Assembly (NCBI RefSeq): GCF_004348985.1
Contig: NZ_SMKW01000016.1
Location: 82,036-146,035 of the forward strand
Origin: Saccharopolyspora elongata
Lineage (GTDB): Bacteria > Actinomycetota > Actinomycetes > Mycobacteriales > Pseudonocardiaceae
Direction: 5' to 3'
DNA length: 64,000 bases
Shown piece after piece: positions 43,009-52,703 of the stretch (the stretch's first letter is position 1; every line of letters starts with the position of its first letter). A program made the position numbers and the translations under genes. Under the pieces are notes generated by a model. The model was not told the origin of the DNA, made no database searches, and saw only the letters and a program-made list of their open reading frames with translations.

Positions 43009-44253
43009 GTGGAGCTACTGCGGAACGCGGTGCGCCCCTATGCGTGGGGCTCGCGTACCGCTATTGCTGATCTGCTCGGTCGGCCCGTCCCCACGCCGCA
43101 CCCCGAAGCCGAGCTGTGGATGGGCGCCCACCCGGGTGACCCGTCGCGGGTGGTCCGGTCCGGCGGGGAAGAGGTGTCGCTGCTGTCCCTGCTGGACAGC
43201 GACCCGGCGCACCACCTCGGCCCGGCGTGCGTGGACCGCTGGGGCGGCCGGTTGCCGTTCCTGCTCAAGGTGCTCGCGGCCGACGAACCGCTGAGCCTGC
43301 AAGCGCATCCGTCCGCAGCGCAGGCGGCCGAGGGCTTCCAGCAGGAGGAGCGAGCGGGCATCGCCCGCAACGCACCCAACCGCAACTACCCGGACCCCAC
43401 CGCGAAGCCCGAGCTGATCTGCGCGCTGACCGAGTTCCACGCGCTGGCCGGGTTCCGCGACGCGCAGCGGACCGTGCGCCTCCTCGACGAGCTCGCCGTC
43501 CCCAGCCTGCGCGCCCACCGCGAACTGCTGGCCGCGCAACCCGATGCCGACGGCCTGCGCGCCCTGTTCACCACCTGGATCACGCTCCCCGAGCACTACC
43601 TGCGCGAGGTGCTGCCGGACCTGCTGGAAGCCTGCGTGGCCCACGTGCGGGAGCACGGCGAGTTCGGGCTGGAGTGCCGGACGGTGCTCGAACTCGGCGA
43701 GGCGTACCCGAACGACGCCGGAGTGCTGGCCAGCCTGCTGCTGAACCGGATCGTGCTCCAGCCCGGCGAAGCGATCTTCCTGCCCGCCGGGAACCTGCAC
43801 GCCTACCTGCACGGCACCGGCATCGAGATCCTGGCCAACTCCGACAACATCCTGCGCTGCGGCCTGACGCCCAAGCACGTCGACGTGCCCGAGCTGCTGC
43901 GGGTCCTCGACTTCGCCTGCGGCGACATGCGGGTGCTCAAGGGCGAGTCGCTGGACGCCAACCTGACCGCCTACCGGACGCCGGCCGACGAGTTCGAGCT
44001 GTCCAGGCTGGACTGGACGCCGGCCGAGGCCGGCGCGGTCCGGCTGGACTCGCCCGGGCCGCAGATTCTCCTGTGCACCAGGGGGCGCGTCCGGCTGACC
44101 AGTGGGAACGGGTCGCTGCCGCGCGAGCTGGTGCTGGAACGCGGCCACTCGGTGTGGCTGGCGGCATCCGACCCGGCGGTGGAGGTGCACCCGGTCGAGC
44201 TCGACGCCGACGGCAGCGCTCAGGTCTTCCGCGCCGCCGCGGGCGCGTTCTGA
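43009..44253 (+). CDS. manA: Mannose-6-phosphate isomerase, class I
   Basis: ManA converts fructose-6-phosphate to mannose-6-phosphate. The 414-residue cupin protein shows PYAWGSRTAIADLLGRP at the N terminus, the metal-site segment LKVLAADEPLSLQAHPS (His ligand) at about residues 86-102, NYPDPTAKPELICAL with a Glu ligand near 126-140 and LPAGNLHAYLHGTGIEI near 258-274. All class I hallmarks are present. GTG at 43009 follows GAGGAAGCGAG. It closes the manB-manA block, which gives a full local pathway to GDP-mannose together with manC. Confidence 0.95.
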   Translation: MELLRNAVRPYAWGSRTAIADLLGRPVPTPHPEAELWMGAHPGDPSRVVRSGGEEVSLLSLLDSDPAHHLGPACVDRWGGRLPFLLKVLAADEPLSLQAHPSAAQAAEGFQQEERAGIARNAPNRNYPDPTAKPELICALTEFHALAGFRDAQRTVRLLDELAVPSLRAHRELLAAQPDADGLRALFTTWITLPEHYLREVLPDLLEACVAHVREHGEFGLECRTVLELGEAYPNDAGVLASLLLNRIVLQPGEAIFLPAGNLHAYLHGTGIEILANSDNILRCGLTPKHVDVPELLRVLDFACGDMRVLKGESLDANLTAYRTPADEFELSRLDWTPAEAGAVRLDSPGPQILLCTRGRVRLTSGNGSLPRELVLERGHSVWLAASDPAVEVHPVELDADGSAQVFRAAAGAF

Positions 44254-44362
44254 GTTCGCCGGTTCTGCGGACCTGATCCCCCGGCGCGGGGCCAGCGGGT
44301 AGATTTCTCCCGTCATCGGGCCGGGCACCGGCCTCCCCGCACACCGAATCGGGAGATACATC

Positions 44363-45286
44363 GTGTCAGCAGGAGGCGGAACCAAGGCCATCCTGGCCGC
44401 GCTGGCCGCGAACGCGGGCATCGCAGTGGCCAAGTTCGGCGGGTTCCTGTTCACCGGTTCCTCGTCGATGCTGGCGGAAGCGGTGCACTCGGTCGCCGAC
44501 ACCTCGAACCAGGGCCTGCTTCTGCTCGGCCAGAAGACCTCGCAGCGCAAGCCCACCCCGGAGCACCCCTTCGGGTACGGCCGGGACCGCTACTTCTACT
44601 CGTTCGTCGTCGCGCTGCTGCTGTTCAGCCTGGGCTCGGTGTTCGCGCTCTACGAGGGCATCCACAAGATCCAGCACCCCGAGCCGCTGCACTCGGCGTG
44701 GGTGGCGGTGGTCATCCTGCTGATCGCGATCGGCCTGGAGACCTTCAGCTTCATCACCGCGATCCGGGAATCGAAGGCGATCAAGGGCGAGCTGACCTGG
44801 TGGCAGTTCATCCGGCAGGCCAAGACCCCGGAGCTGCCGGTGGTGCTGCTGGAGGACCTCGGCGCGCTGATCGGCCTGGTGCTCGCGCTCGGCGGCGTCG
44901 GCCTCACCGCGCTGACCGGCGACCCGGTCTGGGACGGCATCGGCACCGCGTGCATCGGCGTGCTGCTGGGGGCGATCGCGATCGTGCTGATCGTCGAGAC
45001 CAAGAGCCTGCTCATCGGCGAGGGCGCGACCCGCGACGTGCTCGCCGAGATCGTGGGCCAGCTGGAGTCCGAGCGGGTGGAGAAGGTGATCCACATCCGG
45101 ACGCAGTACCTCGGCCCGGACGAGCTGCTGATCGCCGCCAAGATCGGTCTCGCCCCGTCGCTGTCGGTGGCCGAGGTGGCGGCCGAGATCGACGGCGCCG
45201 AGGCGCGGGTCCGGGCGAAGGTGCCCGCTGCCCGGCTGATCTACCTCGAACCGGACCTGGAGCGGGGCCGCGCCGCGACCGCGTGA
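44363..45286 (+). CDS. Cation diffusion facilitator family transporter
   Basis: This is a 307-residue membrane protein with about six helices (near residues 7-30, 75-95, 108-130, 155-178, 184-207 and nearby). HSVADTSNQ in the second helix and LLEDLGALIGLVLAL later carry the polar and acidic residues of CDF metal sites. The C-terminal 90 residues form the cytosolic dimerisation domain. It probably exports Zn, Fe or Mn in exchange for protons; the metal is not predictable. GTG at 44363 with GGGAGA upstream. TAGATT near 44299 is a possible -10 element. Confidence 0.87.
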   Translation: MSAGGGTKAILAALAANAGIAVAKFGGFLFTGSSSMLAEAVHSVADTSNQGLLLLGQKTSQRKPTPEHPFGYGRDRYFYSFVVALLLFSLGSVFALYEGIHKIQHPEPLHSAWVAVVILLIAIGLETFSFITAIRESKAIKGELTWWQFIRQAKTPELPVVLLEDLGALIGLVLALGGVGLTALTGDPVWDGIGTACIGVLLGAIAIVLIVETKSLLIGEGATRDVLAEIVGQLESERVEKVIHIRTQYLGPDELLIAAKIGLAPSLSVAEVAAEIDGAEARVRAKVPAARLIYLEPDLERGRAATA

Positions 45287-45544
45287 CCGCCGCGGCGGCG
45301 CGCCAGGTCCTGACCCGGTACGGGATCCCCGGCATCATGCGCCTGTGCGACGTCGGGGTTCCCGATCGATCACCGTACGTAGGCGAAACGGGCAGACATC
45401 CCGCTTCCGGAGGTAAGACCAGGGCGTGTTTGCATTACAAGGAGTTAACGAAACGGGTCGCGGGCTCAAGTCAGCCAGTTCCGATCGAGATACTGCCGCG
45501 TTAGGGTGCGGACCCACCATTTGGGCTCAATGAGGGAGGCGACA

Positions 45545-47083
45545 GTGCCAGGCACTGGGCTGTGGCGAACCAAATCGGTCGAACAATCCATCTTGGATAC
45601 CGACGAACCGGACACCAAGCTGCGAAAGAACCTCGGAACCTGGGACCTGATCGTCTTCGGGGTTTCCGTGGTCATCGGTGCGGGTATCTTCACGCTCGCC
45701 GCGCGAACCGCCGGTGATGTCACCGGCCCCTCGGTGTCGCTGGCGTTCGTGCTCGCCGCGATCGCCTGCGGGCTGGCGGCGCTGTGCTACGCCGAGTTCG
45801 CCTCCACCGTTCCGGTCGCGGGCAGCGCGTACACCTACTCGTACGCGACGTTCGGCGAGTTCATCGCCTGGATCATCGGCTGGGACCTGATCCTGGAGTT
45901 CGCCGTCGCGGCGGCCGCGGTGGCCAAGGGCTGGTCGATCTACCTGGAGCAGGTGCTCAAGCTGATCGGCCTGGAGGTGCCCACGGTCCTGCCGCTGGGC
46001 CCGCTGCAGTTCGACTGGGGTGCCGTGCTGCTCACGGTGGTGCTGTGCACCCTGCTGGCCCTCGGCACGAAGCTGTCGGCCCGCGTCAGCCTGGTGATCA
46101 CGCTGATCAAGGTGGCCGTGGTGCTGCTGGTCATCGTGGTCGGCCTGGCCTACGTGAACGCGGCCAACTACAGCCCGTTCATCCCGCCGGCGCAGACCGC
46201 CACCGAGGAAAGCCCGAAGCTGGAGCAGTCGCTGCTGTCGCTGATCCTCGGCGGTGAGACCAGCACCTACGGCGTCTTCGGCCTGCTGGCCGCGGCGTCG
46301 CTGGTGTTCTTCGCCTTCATCGGCTTCGACATCGTGGCCACCACGGCGGAGGAGACCAAGAACCCGCAGAAGATGGCGCCCCGCGGCATCCTCGGCAGCC
46401 TCGCGATCGTCACCGTGCTCTACGTCGCGGTCGCGCTGGTCGTCACCGGCATGGTGCCCTACACCGACCTCGCGACCGCAGAGGACGGCAGCCGTTCCAC
46501 GCTGGCCACGGCCTTCGCCCAGCACGGTGTGAACTGGGCGGCGGCGATCATCTCGGTCGGCGCCCTGGCCGGTCTGACCACGGTCGTCATGGTGCTGCTG
46601 CTGGGGCAGACCCGCGTGCTGTTCGCGATGTCCCGTGATGGCCTGGTGCCGCGCGGCCTGGCCAAGACCGACCCGAAGCACGGCACCCCGGTCCGGGCCA
46701 CCATCCTGGTCGGCGCGGTCGTGGTCGTCGCGTCCGGTTTCTTCCCGGCGGACAAGCTGGAAGAGATGGTCAACGTCGGCACGCTGTTCGCCTTCGTGCT
46801 CGTCTCGCTCGGCGTGATCGTGCTCCGCAGGACCCGGCCCGATCTGCCGCGCGGCTTCCGGGCCCCGCTGGTGCCGCTGGTGCCGATCCTGGCGATCCTG
46901 GCCTGCTTCTGGCTGATGCTGAACCTGACCGCCCTGACCTGGGTCCGGTTCGCGGTCTGGATGGCCGCCGGTGTGGTGATCTACTTCCTGTACGGCCGCA
47001 AGCACTCGCGGCTGGCCCAGCGCCAGGCCGGCGAGGTGGCCGCGGGAGGTGCGGTGCCCCAGGACGGGGGCTCCAAGGACTAG
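45545..47083 (+). CDS. APC-family amino acid permease
   Basis: This 512-residue transporter has about 12-13 predicted transmembrane helices, beginning with LGTWDLIVFGVSVVIGAGIFTLAAR (the GxGIF motif of APC helix 1). The N-terminal FWR/SVEQSI-like segment (LWRTKSVEQSILDTDEP) is typical of the cationic amino-acid transporter subgroup represented by Rv3253c, whose position matches. It likely imports basic or other amino acids. GTG at 45545 has GAGGGAGG five bases upstream and is better placed than ATG at 45530. TAGGGT at 45502 is a possible -10. A strong terminator follows. Confidence 0.88.
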   Translation: MPGTGLWRTKSVEQSILDTDEPDTKLRKNLGTWDLIVFGVSVVIGAGIFTLAARTAGDVTGPSVSLAFVLAAIACGLAALCYAEFASTVPVAGSAYTYSYATFGEFIAWIIGWDLILEFAVAAAAVAKGWSIYLEQVLKLIGLEVPTVLPLGPLQFDWGAVLLTVVLCTLLALGTKLSARVSLVITLIKVAVVLLVIVVGLAYVNAANYSPFIPPAQTATEESPKLEQSLLSLILGGETSTYGVFGLLAAASLVFFAFIGFDIVATTAEETKNPQKMAPRGILGSLAIVTVLYVAVALVVTGMVPYTDLATAEDGSRSTLATAFAQHGVNWAAAIISVGALAGLTTVVMVLLLGQTRVLFAMSRDGLVPRGLAKTDPKHGTPVRATILVGAVVVVASGFFPADKLEEMVNVGTLFAFVLVSLGVIVLRRTRPDLPRGFRAPLVPLVPILAILACFWLMLNLTALTWVRFAVWMAAGVVIYFLYGRKHSRLAQRQAGEVAAGGAVPQDGGSKD

Positions 47084-47106
47084 CCGGGTGACTGGCTGAC
47101 CGATCG

Positions 47107-47142
47107 AAGCGGCGCCGCCCTCGGAGGGCGGCGCCGCTTTTT
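47107..47142 (+). terminator. Rho-independent terminator after the permease
   Basis: AAGCGGCGCCGCCC (47107-47120) pairs perfectly with 47126-47139 around a TCGGA loop and is followed by TTT. It begins 24 bases after the stop codon. Confidence 0.92.
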
Positions 47143-47468
47143 AGCCTGTGATTCGAACAAATGTTCACCTGGCTGAGTGATGATCTCCGCCGTCCGGCTC
47201 CGGATCATGGAGGCATGACACGGAGAACAGCTCAAATCAGGAACGGTCATCACTCCGCTTGCCGCAGCAGGGCTCGCGGAGACAGGAATGCGGGCGTCGA
47301 GTGCGGGCCCTTGCCCACGGCGTTCGTGCCCGCCGGCCCCATCGGCGAGGCGCGATCTTCCGGAGCGTCTCCGCCGCGCCGGAGGTCGGCGCTCGGTGCA
47401 CGCGTGGAGCGCGCCATGTCGCTTTGGTACGCCGCCGGGCTGCCCAGCGGGTGCTCACGTGCCGTTGC
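47143..47468. other. Intergenic region with a LexA-box-like site, no gene seen
   Basis: About 325 bases between the permease terminator and the stop of the convergent 891-residue protein. A LexA-like site lies at 47153-47168. The + strand frame from ATG at 47161 stays open into the neighbouring gene but has an Arg/Pro-rich composition typical of a shadow frame. It may once have held an SOS-controlled gene. Confidence 0.5.
47153..47168. promoter_or_regulatory. LexA (SOS) box-like site
   Basis: TCGAACAAATGTTCAC matches the Gram-positive/actinobacterial SOS consensus CGAAC-RNRY-GTTCG at all but the last position. The CGAAC/GTTC symmetry and four-base spacer are exact. It overlaps an ATG at 47161. 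No DNA-repair gene follows on either strand. Confidence 0.45.
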
Positions 47469-50144
47469 TCAGCGCTCGGAAGGGCGCAGCGCCATGCCGC
47501 GCTCCCACGGGGCGCTGCGCCCGCGGGGCTCGGTGATCTCCGGAAGCACCGAAGGCTCCGGCCGGGGCTTCGAGTCCTGCTGTCGCGCCACCGTCGCCGT
47601 GGTCCGCTCCGGCTCGTCGTTCTGGGCGGTTTCGGGCTCGTCGGCGTCGGTCTTCGGGCGGGTCAGCCCCTCGATGGTCTCGGTGAGGGATCCGCCGTCG
47701 CCGCCCTGCGCCGTCAGGTGAGGGGTCTTCGGCGCGCTCGCCGTGGCCGGGGCCTGAGCCGGGGTCGGGGTCTGCGGCTGCAGCGGGAGCGCGGCGCCGC
47801 GAACCGGGGACTCCAGGCCCGCGGCCATCGCGACGGCGCGGTCCCACTCCGGGTCGCCGCTGTAGTCGGTGTGCCCGAGCACGCCGGGCACCCAGCGCCG
47901 GCACGAGAACGGGCCGCGCTGCGGGTCGGGGAGCCAGTGGTCGCCGCCGAGCACCAGGGCTCCGGTGGGTCCGCGGGTGGCGGCGGGCAGCGGCCCCTCG
48001 GTGCCGTCGGCGCGCAGCCCGACCCCGATCAGCATGCCGTCGTAGACCTGCCGGTTCCAGGTGGTCACGGCGCCGCCGATCGGGTCGGTGCCGCGGCACA
48101 GCGAGCGCCAGCGGCCGCCGAGCGCGCCGGCCAGGTCGCGCAGCGAGGCGTGGGGCACCACGCCGGGGAACGCCCGCGGGTAGGCCCACTGGAGCTGGGA
48201 GCCCGCAGTGACCAGGCCGACCCGTTCGCGGTCGGCTTCCGGCAGGGATTCCAGCAGCCGGGCGGTCGCGACGGCGGCGAGCAGGCTGCCCTGGCTGTGC
48301 CCGACGAGGACGACGCGGGTGTTCGGGTCGGCGAGGTGCTCGGTGGCGCGGGCGGCGAGCTCGGGGATCACTTTCAGCGCGTAGCACGGCGGCACCACGG
48401 GGTGCGCTTCGCGAGGCCAGAACAGCGCCAGGTCGCAGAGCACGCCGAGGTAGCGGGCGGTGTCCCGCTTGGTGGCGGCCAGGTACACCATCCGAAGCAG
48501 CCCGACGGCGAGCGTCGCGAGCGCGGCGACCCCGACCCCGATCAGCCAGGTGAAGCCGGGCAGCTCGGCGACCCGGGCCACCAGGGTCAACGCGGTGCTG
48601 ACGGCCAGCACCCCAGCGATCACGAGGAGGACGAGATGTGAGTAGCGGCGCTGCAGGTCCGCCCACTTCCAGGCGTTGGCCGCGGCGCGCTGGTCCGCCG
48701 GCCGCCCGGCGTGCAGCAAGGCGACCTCGTCGGGAATCGAGTCGTCGGTGCCCACGGAGCCGTCCGCGCCGTCGCCATCGCGGCGTCCAGCACGCCACCG
48801 CTTCAGCAGCATCCACGGGGTGCCGATGATCCCGGCGGCGAGCAGCAGCACGGCGGTCGTGCCCCAGAAGATCGTCACGTCGTCGTAGGCGGTGGGCAGC
48901 ATGAGCACCGGGTCGCCCGGCTCCTGTGAGGAGCCCAGCGCCCGGGCCACGCTCAGGCCGAGTCCCGCGCCGAACCCGTTGCCGAGCATGCAGGCCAGCA
49001 TCAGCACGGGGGCGGTCATCCAGCCGCCGATCCAGGGGCGGAGCCGGGGCGGGCAGGTCTTCCAGCCGGGGCGGGCGAGCAGTGCGGCGGGTGCGAGCAG
49101 GACGGCCACCGCGAGGCATGTGATCACCAAGGCGCCGGTGATCGCGTCGATCGTGTCGCCCGAGCCGGGCAGCGGGCCGGTCAGCTGCCCGGGGAAGAGG
49201 GCGACCGTGCACAGCAGTAACGCGGCCACGGTCATCAGCGCGCGACGCGGAGTGCGGCCGAGGGTGATCCGCAGCGCCTTTTCCTTGCCGTCGGCGCGCA
49301 TTCCGGCCGGGTCGTCGAGCACGACGGTTCCGACCAGGGAGAAGACGAGCAGCGCCGCGGCGATCAGCCAGCGCGGATCGGCGCTGATCGCGAACGGTCC
49401 GCCGAGCGCGAGAAGCGCCACAGTGGACAGTGCTGCGATGACGTGCATGGTGCGCAGCACCGGCGTGTCCGGGTCCGCGACGACGTTCGCGCCGGGCAGC
49501 ATCGGTGCCCGCGACGAGTGCTGCGGTTTGTCGGTCTTCGGCGCGGAGACCTGCCAGGACACAGTGGACAGGCGATTCATGAGGAGGATGACGAGAGCAA
49601 CGGGCAGCAGAGCGGCCGAGGCGCGCAGGATGTCGATGCTCCGGATGGCGCCCGGGACGAATTCCATGCACGGCACGCCAGGTCGGAGGCATTGCGCGGC
49701 GACCAGGTCCAGGGTGACCACGGCCAGCTGCGCGACGAGCAGCATCGTCAGCAGCAGGGCCGAAATCCGGAGCAGCGCGCGCAGCACGGACGAGAGCGCG
49801 GTGCTGATCGGGTTACCGGTCCGGGCCGGTGGCAGCATCCAGTGCGCCATGTTGGCCAGCGCGAACGGGAACAGCAGGGCCCAGGTCGCCTTGGCCAGGC
49901 CGCCGGAGGTCATGCCACCCCAGACGTAGCCTTCGACGATGCGGGGCACCGAGCGGTCCCCGGCCGACAGCATCGGTCCGGGAACCGGTCGCCGAAGTCG
50001 GTCGGCCGGGCGCATGATGCGTCCGATGCCGTCGCCGGCGACGTCCACCGAGGCGACCGAATCGGTCAGCTCGTCGCCGGTGGTGCCGAGGATGCCGTGT
50101 ACCCGCAGCTCGACGACGCGGGTGTCGGGCCCGGGTATTTGCAC
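47469..50144 (-). CDS. Large membrane protein with alpha/beta-hydrolase domain
   Basis: This 891-residue protein starts with a cytosolic segment (VVELRVHGILGTTGDELTD) that looks like the first strand and oxyanion region of a hydrolase. About ten transmembrane helices then occupy residues 85-545 in pairs. A soluble half at about 560-760 contains VVLVGHSQGSLLAAVATARLL, a serine-hydrolase nucleophile elbow (GHSQG). The last 110 residues are Pro/Thr/Glu-rich. Insertion of a multi-helix membrane block into a lipase-like fold is unusual. GTG at 50144 has GGGAGG five bases upstream. The substrate is unknown; a membrane lipid or wall ester is plausible. Confidence 0.75.
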   Translation of the reverse strand: MQIPGPDTRVVELRVHGILGTTGDELTDSVASVDVAGDGIGRIMRPADRLRRPVPGPMLSAGDRSVPRIVEGYVWGGMTSGGLAKATWALLFPFALANMAHWMLPPARTGNPISTALSSVLRALLRISALLLTMLLVAQLAVVTLDLVAAQCLRPGVPCMEFVPGAIRSIDILRASAALLPVALVILLMNRLSTVSWQVSAPKTDKPQHSSRAPMLPGANVVADPDTPVLRTMHVIAALSTVALLALGGPFAISADPRWLIAAALLVFSLVGTVVLDDPAGMRADGKEKALRITLGRTPRRALMTVAALLLCTVALFPGQLTGPLPGSGDTIDAITGALVITCLAVAVLLAPAALLARPGWKTCPPRLRPWIGGWMTAPVLMLACMLGNGFGAGLGLSVARALGSSQEPGDPVLMLPTAYDDVTIFWGTTAVLLLAAGIIGTPWMLLKRWRAGRRDGDGADGSVGTDDSIPDEVALLHAGRPADQRAAANAWKWADLQRRYSHLVLLVIAGVLAVSTALTLVARVAELPGFTWLIGVGVAALATLAVGLLRMVYLAATKRDTARYLGVLCDLALFWPREAHPVVPPCYALKVIPELAARATEHLADPNTRVVLVGHSQGSLLAAVATARLLESLPEADRERVGLVTAGSQLQWAYPRAFPGVVPHASLRDLAGALGGRWRSLCRGTDPIGGAVTTWNRQVYDGMLIGVGLRADGTEGPLPAATRGPTGALVLGGDHWLPDPQRGPFSCRRWVPGVLGHTDYSGDPEWDRAVAMAAGLESPVRGAALPLQPQTPTPAQAPATASAPKTPHLTAQGGDGGSLTETIEGLTRPKTDADEPETAQNDEPERTTATVARQQDSKPRPEPSVLPEITEPRGRSAPWERGMALRPSER

Positions 50145-50552
50145 TGGATCCTCCCGTGCGGTTGTTGATCGTCGAAACGCCGGTGGCGATTCTCCACTGC
50201 TGATCGACATCTGGCGAGCTCTGCCCCTCCGATTGTGATCGTCCGGGGCGCCCCATGTCCCGCATTCCTCGCAGGTTTCCCGGTGCTTTTCCGGCAGTGG
50301 TGCCTCTCGTGGCCGACGGGGAGCTGCACAGCGCGGCGCCCGCGGCCGGCGTGGCCGGCGAGCGGCGAAGCCGGGAGTGCGGCGCGGACCAGCGGCTGGG
50401 CTGCGCTGTCCCGGCGCGGAGCGGCGCTAGCGCGGCACCGGCCAGATGTTATCGCCCGGAGTGATCGATCGAATACCGACGGTAGTCTCGGTGCGGGGTA
50501 AGTCGCCGAATCCGTGCCCTGACCAGCACACATCTTCCAGAGGGGGCGAAGG
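50145..50552. promoter_or_regulatory. Divergent region between the membrane hydrolase and ahcY
   Basis: 408 bases without a supported gene. Close to ahcY, TAGTCT at 50484-50489 could be a -10 element, giving a leader of about 55-60 bases. I looked for an S-adenosylhomocysteine riboswitch and saw no match to its conserved core. AGAGGGGGCGAAGG just before 50553 is the ribosome-binding region. Confidence 0.4.
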
Positions 50553-52016
50553 ATGAGTGTCGAGAAGCTGCAGACCCGCGGCGGTGTCGAATTCGCCGTC
50601 GCGGATCTGGCACCGGCCGCCGACGGCCGGAACCAGATCCGGTTGGCCGAGCACGAGATGCCCGGACTGATGGCGCTGCGCCGGGAGTACGCCGAGGTGC
50701 ATCCGCTGAAGGGCGCGCGCATCTCGGGTTCCCTGCACATGACGGTGCAGACCGCCGTGCTGATCGAGACCCTGGTGTCGCTGGGTGCCGAGGTGCGCTG
50801 GGCCTCCTGCAACATCTTCTCCACCGACGACGCGGCGGCCGCCGCTGTGGTGGTCGGCCCGCACGGGACTCCGGACGAACCCGGGGGTGTCCCCGTGTTC
50901 GCGTGGAAGGGCGAGACCCCGGCGGAGTACTGGTGGTGCACCGAGCGGATGCTGACCTGGCCAGGCGACCAGGGGCCGAACATGATCCTGGACGACGGCG
51001 GCGACGCGACCCTGCTGGTCCACGAGGGCGCGAGGTGCGAGGCGGCCGGGGTGGTGCCGAATCCGGCGGACGACGACCCGGACGAGCTCAAGGTGATCTT
51101 GGATGAGTTGCGCGCGTCGCTGGCAGCCGACCCCACCAAGTGGACTCGCGCGGCGGCGGGAGTCCGGGGGGTCACCGAGGAGACCACGACCGGCGTCAAT
51201 CGCCTCTACCGGCTCGCCGCGCGCGGCGAGCTGCTGTTCCCGGCGATCAACGTCAACGACTCGGTGACCAAGTCGAAGTTCGACAACAAGTACGGAATCC
51301 GGCATTCGCTGATCGACGGCATCAACCGGGGCACGGATGTGCTCGTGGGCGGCAAGGTCGCGGTGGTGTGCGGCTACGGCGATGTCGGCAAGGGTGCGGC
51401 GGAGTCGCTGCACGGCCAGCGGGCCCGCGTGATCATCACCGAGATCGATCCGATCAACGCGCTGCAGGCGATGCTGGACGGGTACCAGGTGGCCCGGCTG
51501 GAGAGCGTCATCGACCAGGCCGACATCGTGATCACCACGACGGGGAACAAGGACATCGTCACCGTCGACCACATGCGGCGGATGAAGCACCAGGCGATCC
51601 TCGGCAACGTCGGCCACTTCGACGACGAGATCGACATGGCCGGCCTGCGCCGCGCCGCCGATGCGCGCCGGGTGCGGATCAAGCCGCAGGTCGACGAGTG
51701 GGTGTTCGACAGCGGCAGGTCGATCATCGTGCTGTCCGAGGGGCGCCTGCTGAACCTGGGCAACGCCACCGGGCATCCGAGCTTCGTGATGTCCGCGTCG
51801 TTCGCCAACCAGACGATCGCCCAGATCGAGCTGTTCACCAAGCACGAGGAGTACGACAACGAGGTCTACCGGTTGCCCAAGATCCTCGACGAGAAGGTCG
51901 CCCGCATCCACGTGACGGCCCTCGGCGGCGAGCTGACGAAGCTCTCCAAGGAGCAGGCCGAGTACATCGACGTCGATGTGGAAGGTCCCTACAAGCCGGA
52001 CCACTACCGGTACTGA
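50553..52016 (+). CDS. ahcY: S-adenosylhomocysteine hydrolase
   Basis: AhcY (SahH) splits S-adenosylhomocysteine into adenosine and homocysteine, removing the product inhibitor of methyltransferases. The 487-residue NAD-bound enzyme shows [21 protein letters not shown], the catalytic segment [12 protein letters not shown] (Lys and Asp near residues 240-245), the NAD motif [14 protein letters not shown] at about 270-283 and the C-terminal KPDHYRY. The insertion typical of actinobacterial enzymes (near residue 165-200) is present. ATG at 50553. The order ahcY, tmk, mtrA matches Rv3248c-Rv3246c. Confidence 0.97.
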   Translation: MSVEKLQTRGGVEFAVADLAPAADGRNQIRLAEHEMPGLMALRREYAEVHPLKGARISGSLHMTVQTAVLIETLVSLGAEVRWASCNIFSTDDAAAAAVVVGPHGTPDEPGGVPVFAWKGETPAEYWWCTERMLTWPGDQGPNMILDDGGDATLLVHEGARCEAAGVVPNPADDDPDELKVILDELRASLAADPTKWTRAAAGVRGVTEETTTGVNRLYRLAARGELLFPAINVNDSVTKSKFDNKYGIRHSLIDGINRGTDVLVGGKVAVVCGYGDVGKGAAESLHGQRARVIITEIDPINALQAMLDGYQVARLESVIDQADIVITTTGNKDIVTVDHMRRMKHQAILGNVGHFDDEIDMAGLRRAADARRVRIKPQVDEWVFDSGRSIIVLSEGRLLNLGNATGHPSFVMSASFANQTIAQIELFTKHEEYDNEVYRLPKILDEKVARIHVTALGGELTKLSKEQAEYIDVDVEGPYKPDHYRY

Positions 52017-52119
52017 AGCCCTGCGTGCCGGGCGGCGGAACCTCAGGTGTCCGTTCGGGCTGCGGATCGCCGACCCGCGCCCGCCCGGCCCGAGGCCTGC
52101 GCCGATGCCGGCCGGCTCG

Positions 52120-52593
52120 TCACTGCGCGATGTGGATCTCCGGTTCGTGGCGGACCGGGAAGTTGACCGAGTTGGCGATGAAGCACTTGCGGTGCGCCTC
52201 TTCGTGCAGCTTCTCGGCGGTCGGCAGCTTGGCCGGGTCGGTGATCGTCACCTGCGGGCGGAGCACGACTTCGGTGAAGTGCCCGCCGGTGTCGGGATCT
52301 TCCACCATGGCGCCGCTCGCGTCGTCGCGGTAGGCGGTGACGACGATGCCGGAGGTGCTGCACAGCGCGAGGTACCACAGCATGTGGCACTCGGACAGCG
52401 ATGCGACCAGGAGGTCTTCGGGGTTGTGGAGGCCGGGATCGCCGCGGAAGGCGGGATCGGCCGACGCGGTCAGCTGCGGCTTGCCATCGATGTCCACGAC
52501 GTGCTCACGGCTGTAGTCGCGGTACGAGGCGGTGCCGCCGCCGGTGTTGCCGGTCCAGGTCACGGTCGCGCGGTACGAGTGAGTCTTTGGCAT
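52120..52593 (-). CDS. OsmC-family peroxiredoxin-like protein
   Basis: This 157-residue protein of the OsmC/Ohr superfamily has LHNPEDLLVASLSECHMLWYLALC with two Cys about 11 residues apart, the redox pair used against organic hydroperoxides. The C-terminal AHRKCFIANSVNFPV is typical of the YhfA-like subgroup. It acts in the cytosol. ATG at 52593 fits the family; a longer in-frame start at 52638 would read through the palindrome immediately upstream. It is convergent with ahcY and probably controlled through GCTGTATACAGC. Confidence 0.88.
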   Translation of the reverse strand: MPKTHSYRATVTWTGNTGGGTASYRDYSREHVVDIDGKPQLTASADPAFRGDPGLHNPEDLLVASLSECHMLWYLALCSTSGIVVTAYRDDASGAMVEDPDTGGHFTEVVLRPQVTITDPAKLPTAEKLHEEAHRKCFIANSVNFPVRHEPEIHIAQ

Positions 52594-52597
52594 ACCG

Positions 52598-52609
52598 GCT
52601 GTATACAGC
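52598..52609. promoter_or_regulatory. Palindromic operator before osmC
   Basis: GCTGTATACAGC is a perfect 12-base palindrome ending five bases before the osmC ATG. TGTATACA cores are typical of GntR-type operators. In this place, bound protein would block initiation directly. Confidence 0.5.
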
Positions 52610-52703
52610 AGAACGGGTTGCGACGAAAGCGAATTCACGCGCCGGGACGATCCGGACGAGGGCGTCCGGATGGAGGTGCGGCGGCTGGACTACCGTCGAC
52701 GGC

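Noticed and set aside
47161..47721. Plus-strand frame beginning in the LexA-like site
   Set aside because: Composition becomes Arg/Ser/Pro-rich and it runs opposite the membrane hydrolase; kept only as a possible relic in the notes on that region.
50430..50552. S-adenosylhomocysteine riboswitch before ahcY
   Set aside because: The conserved SAH-riboswitch core was not found in the leader; a plain promoter and ribosome-binding site explain the region.
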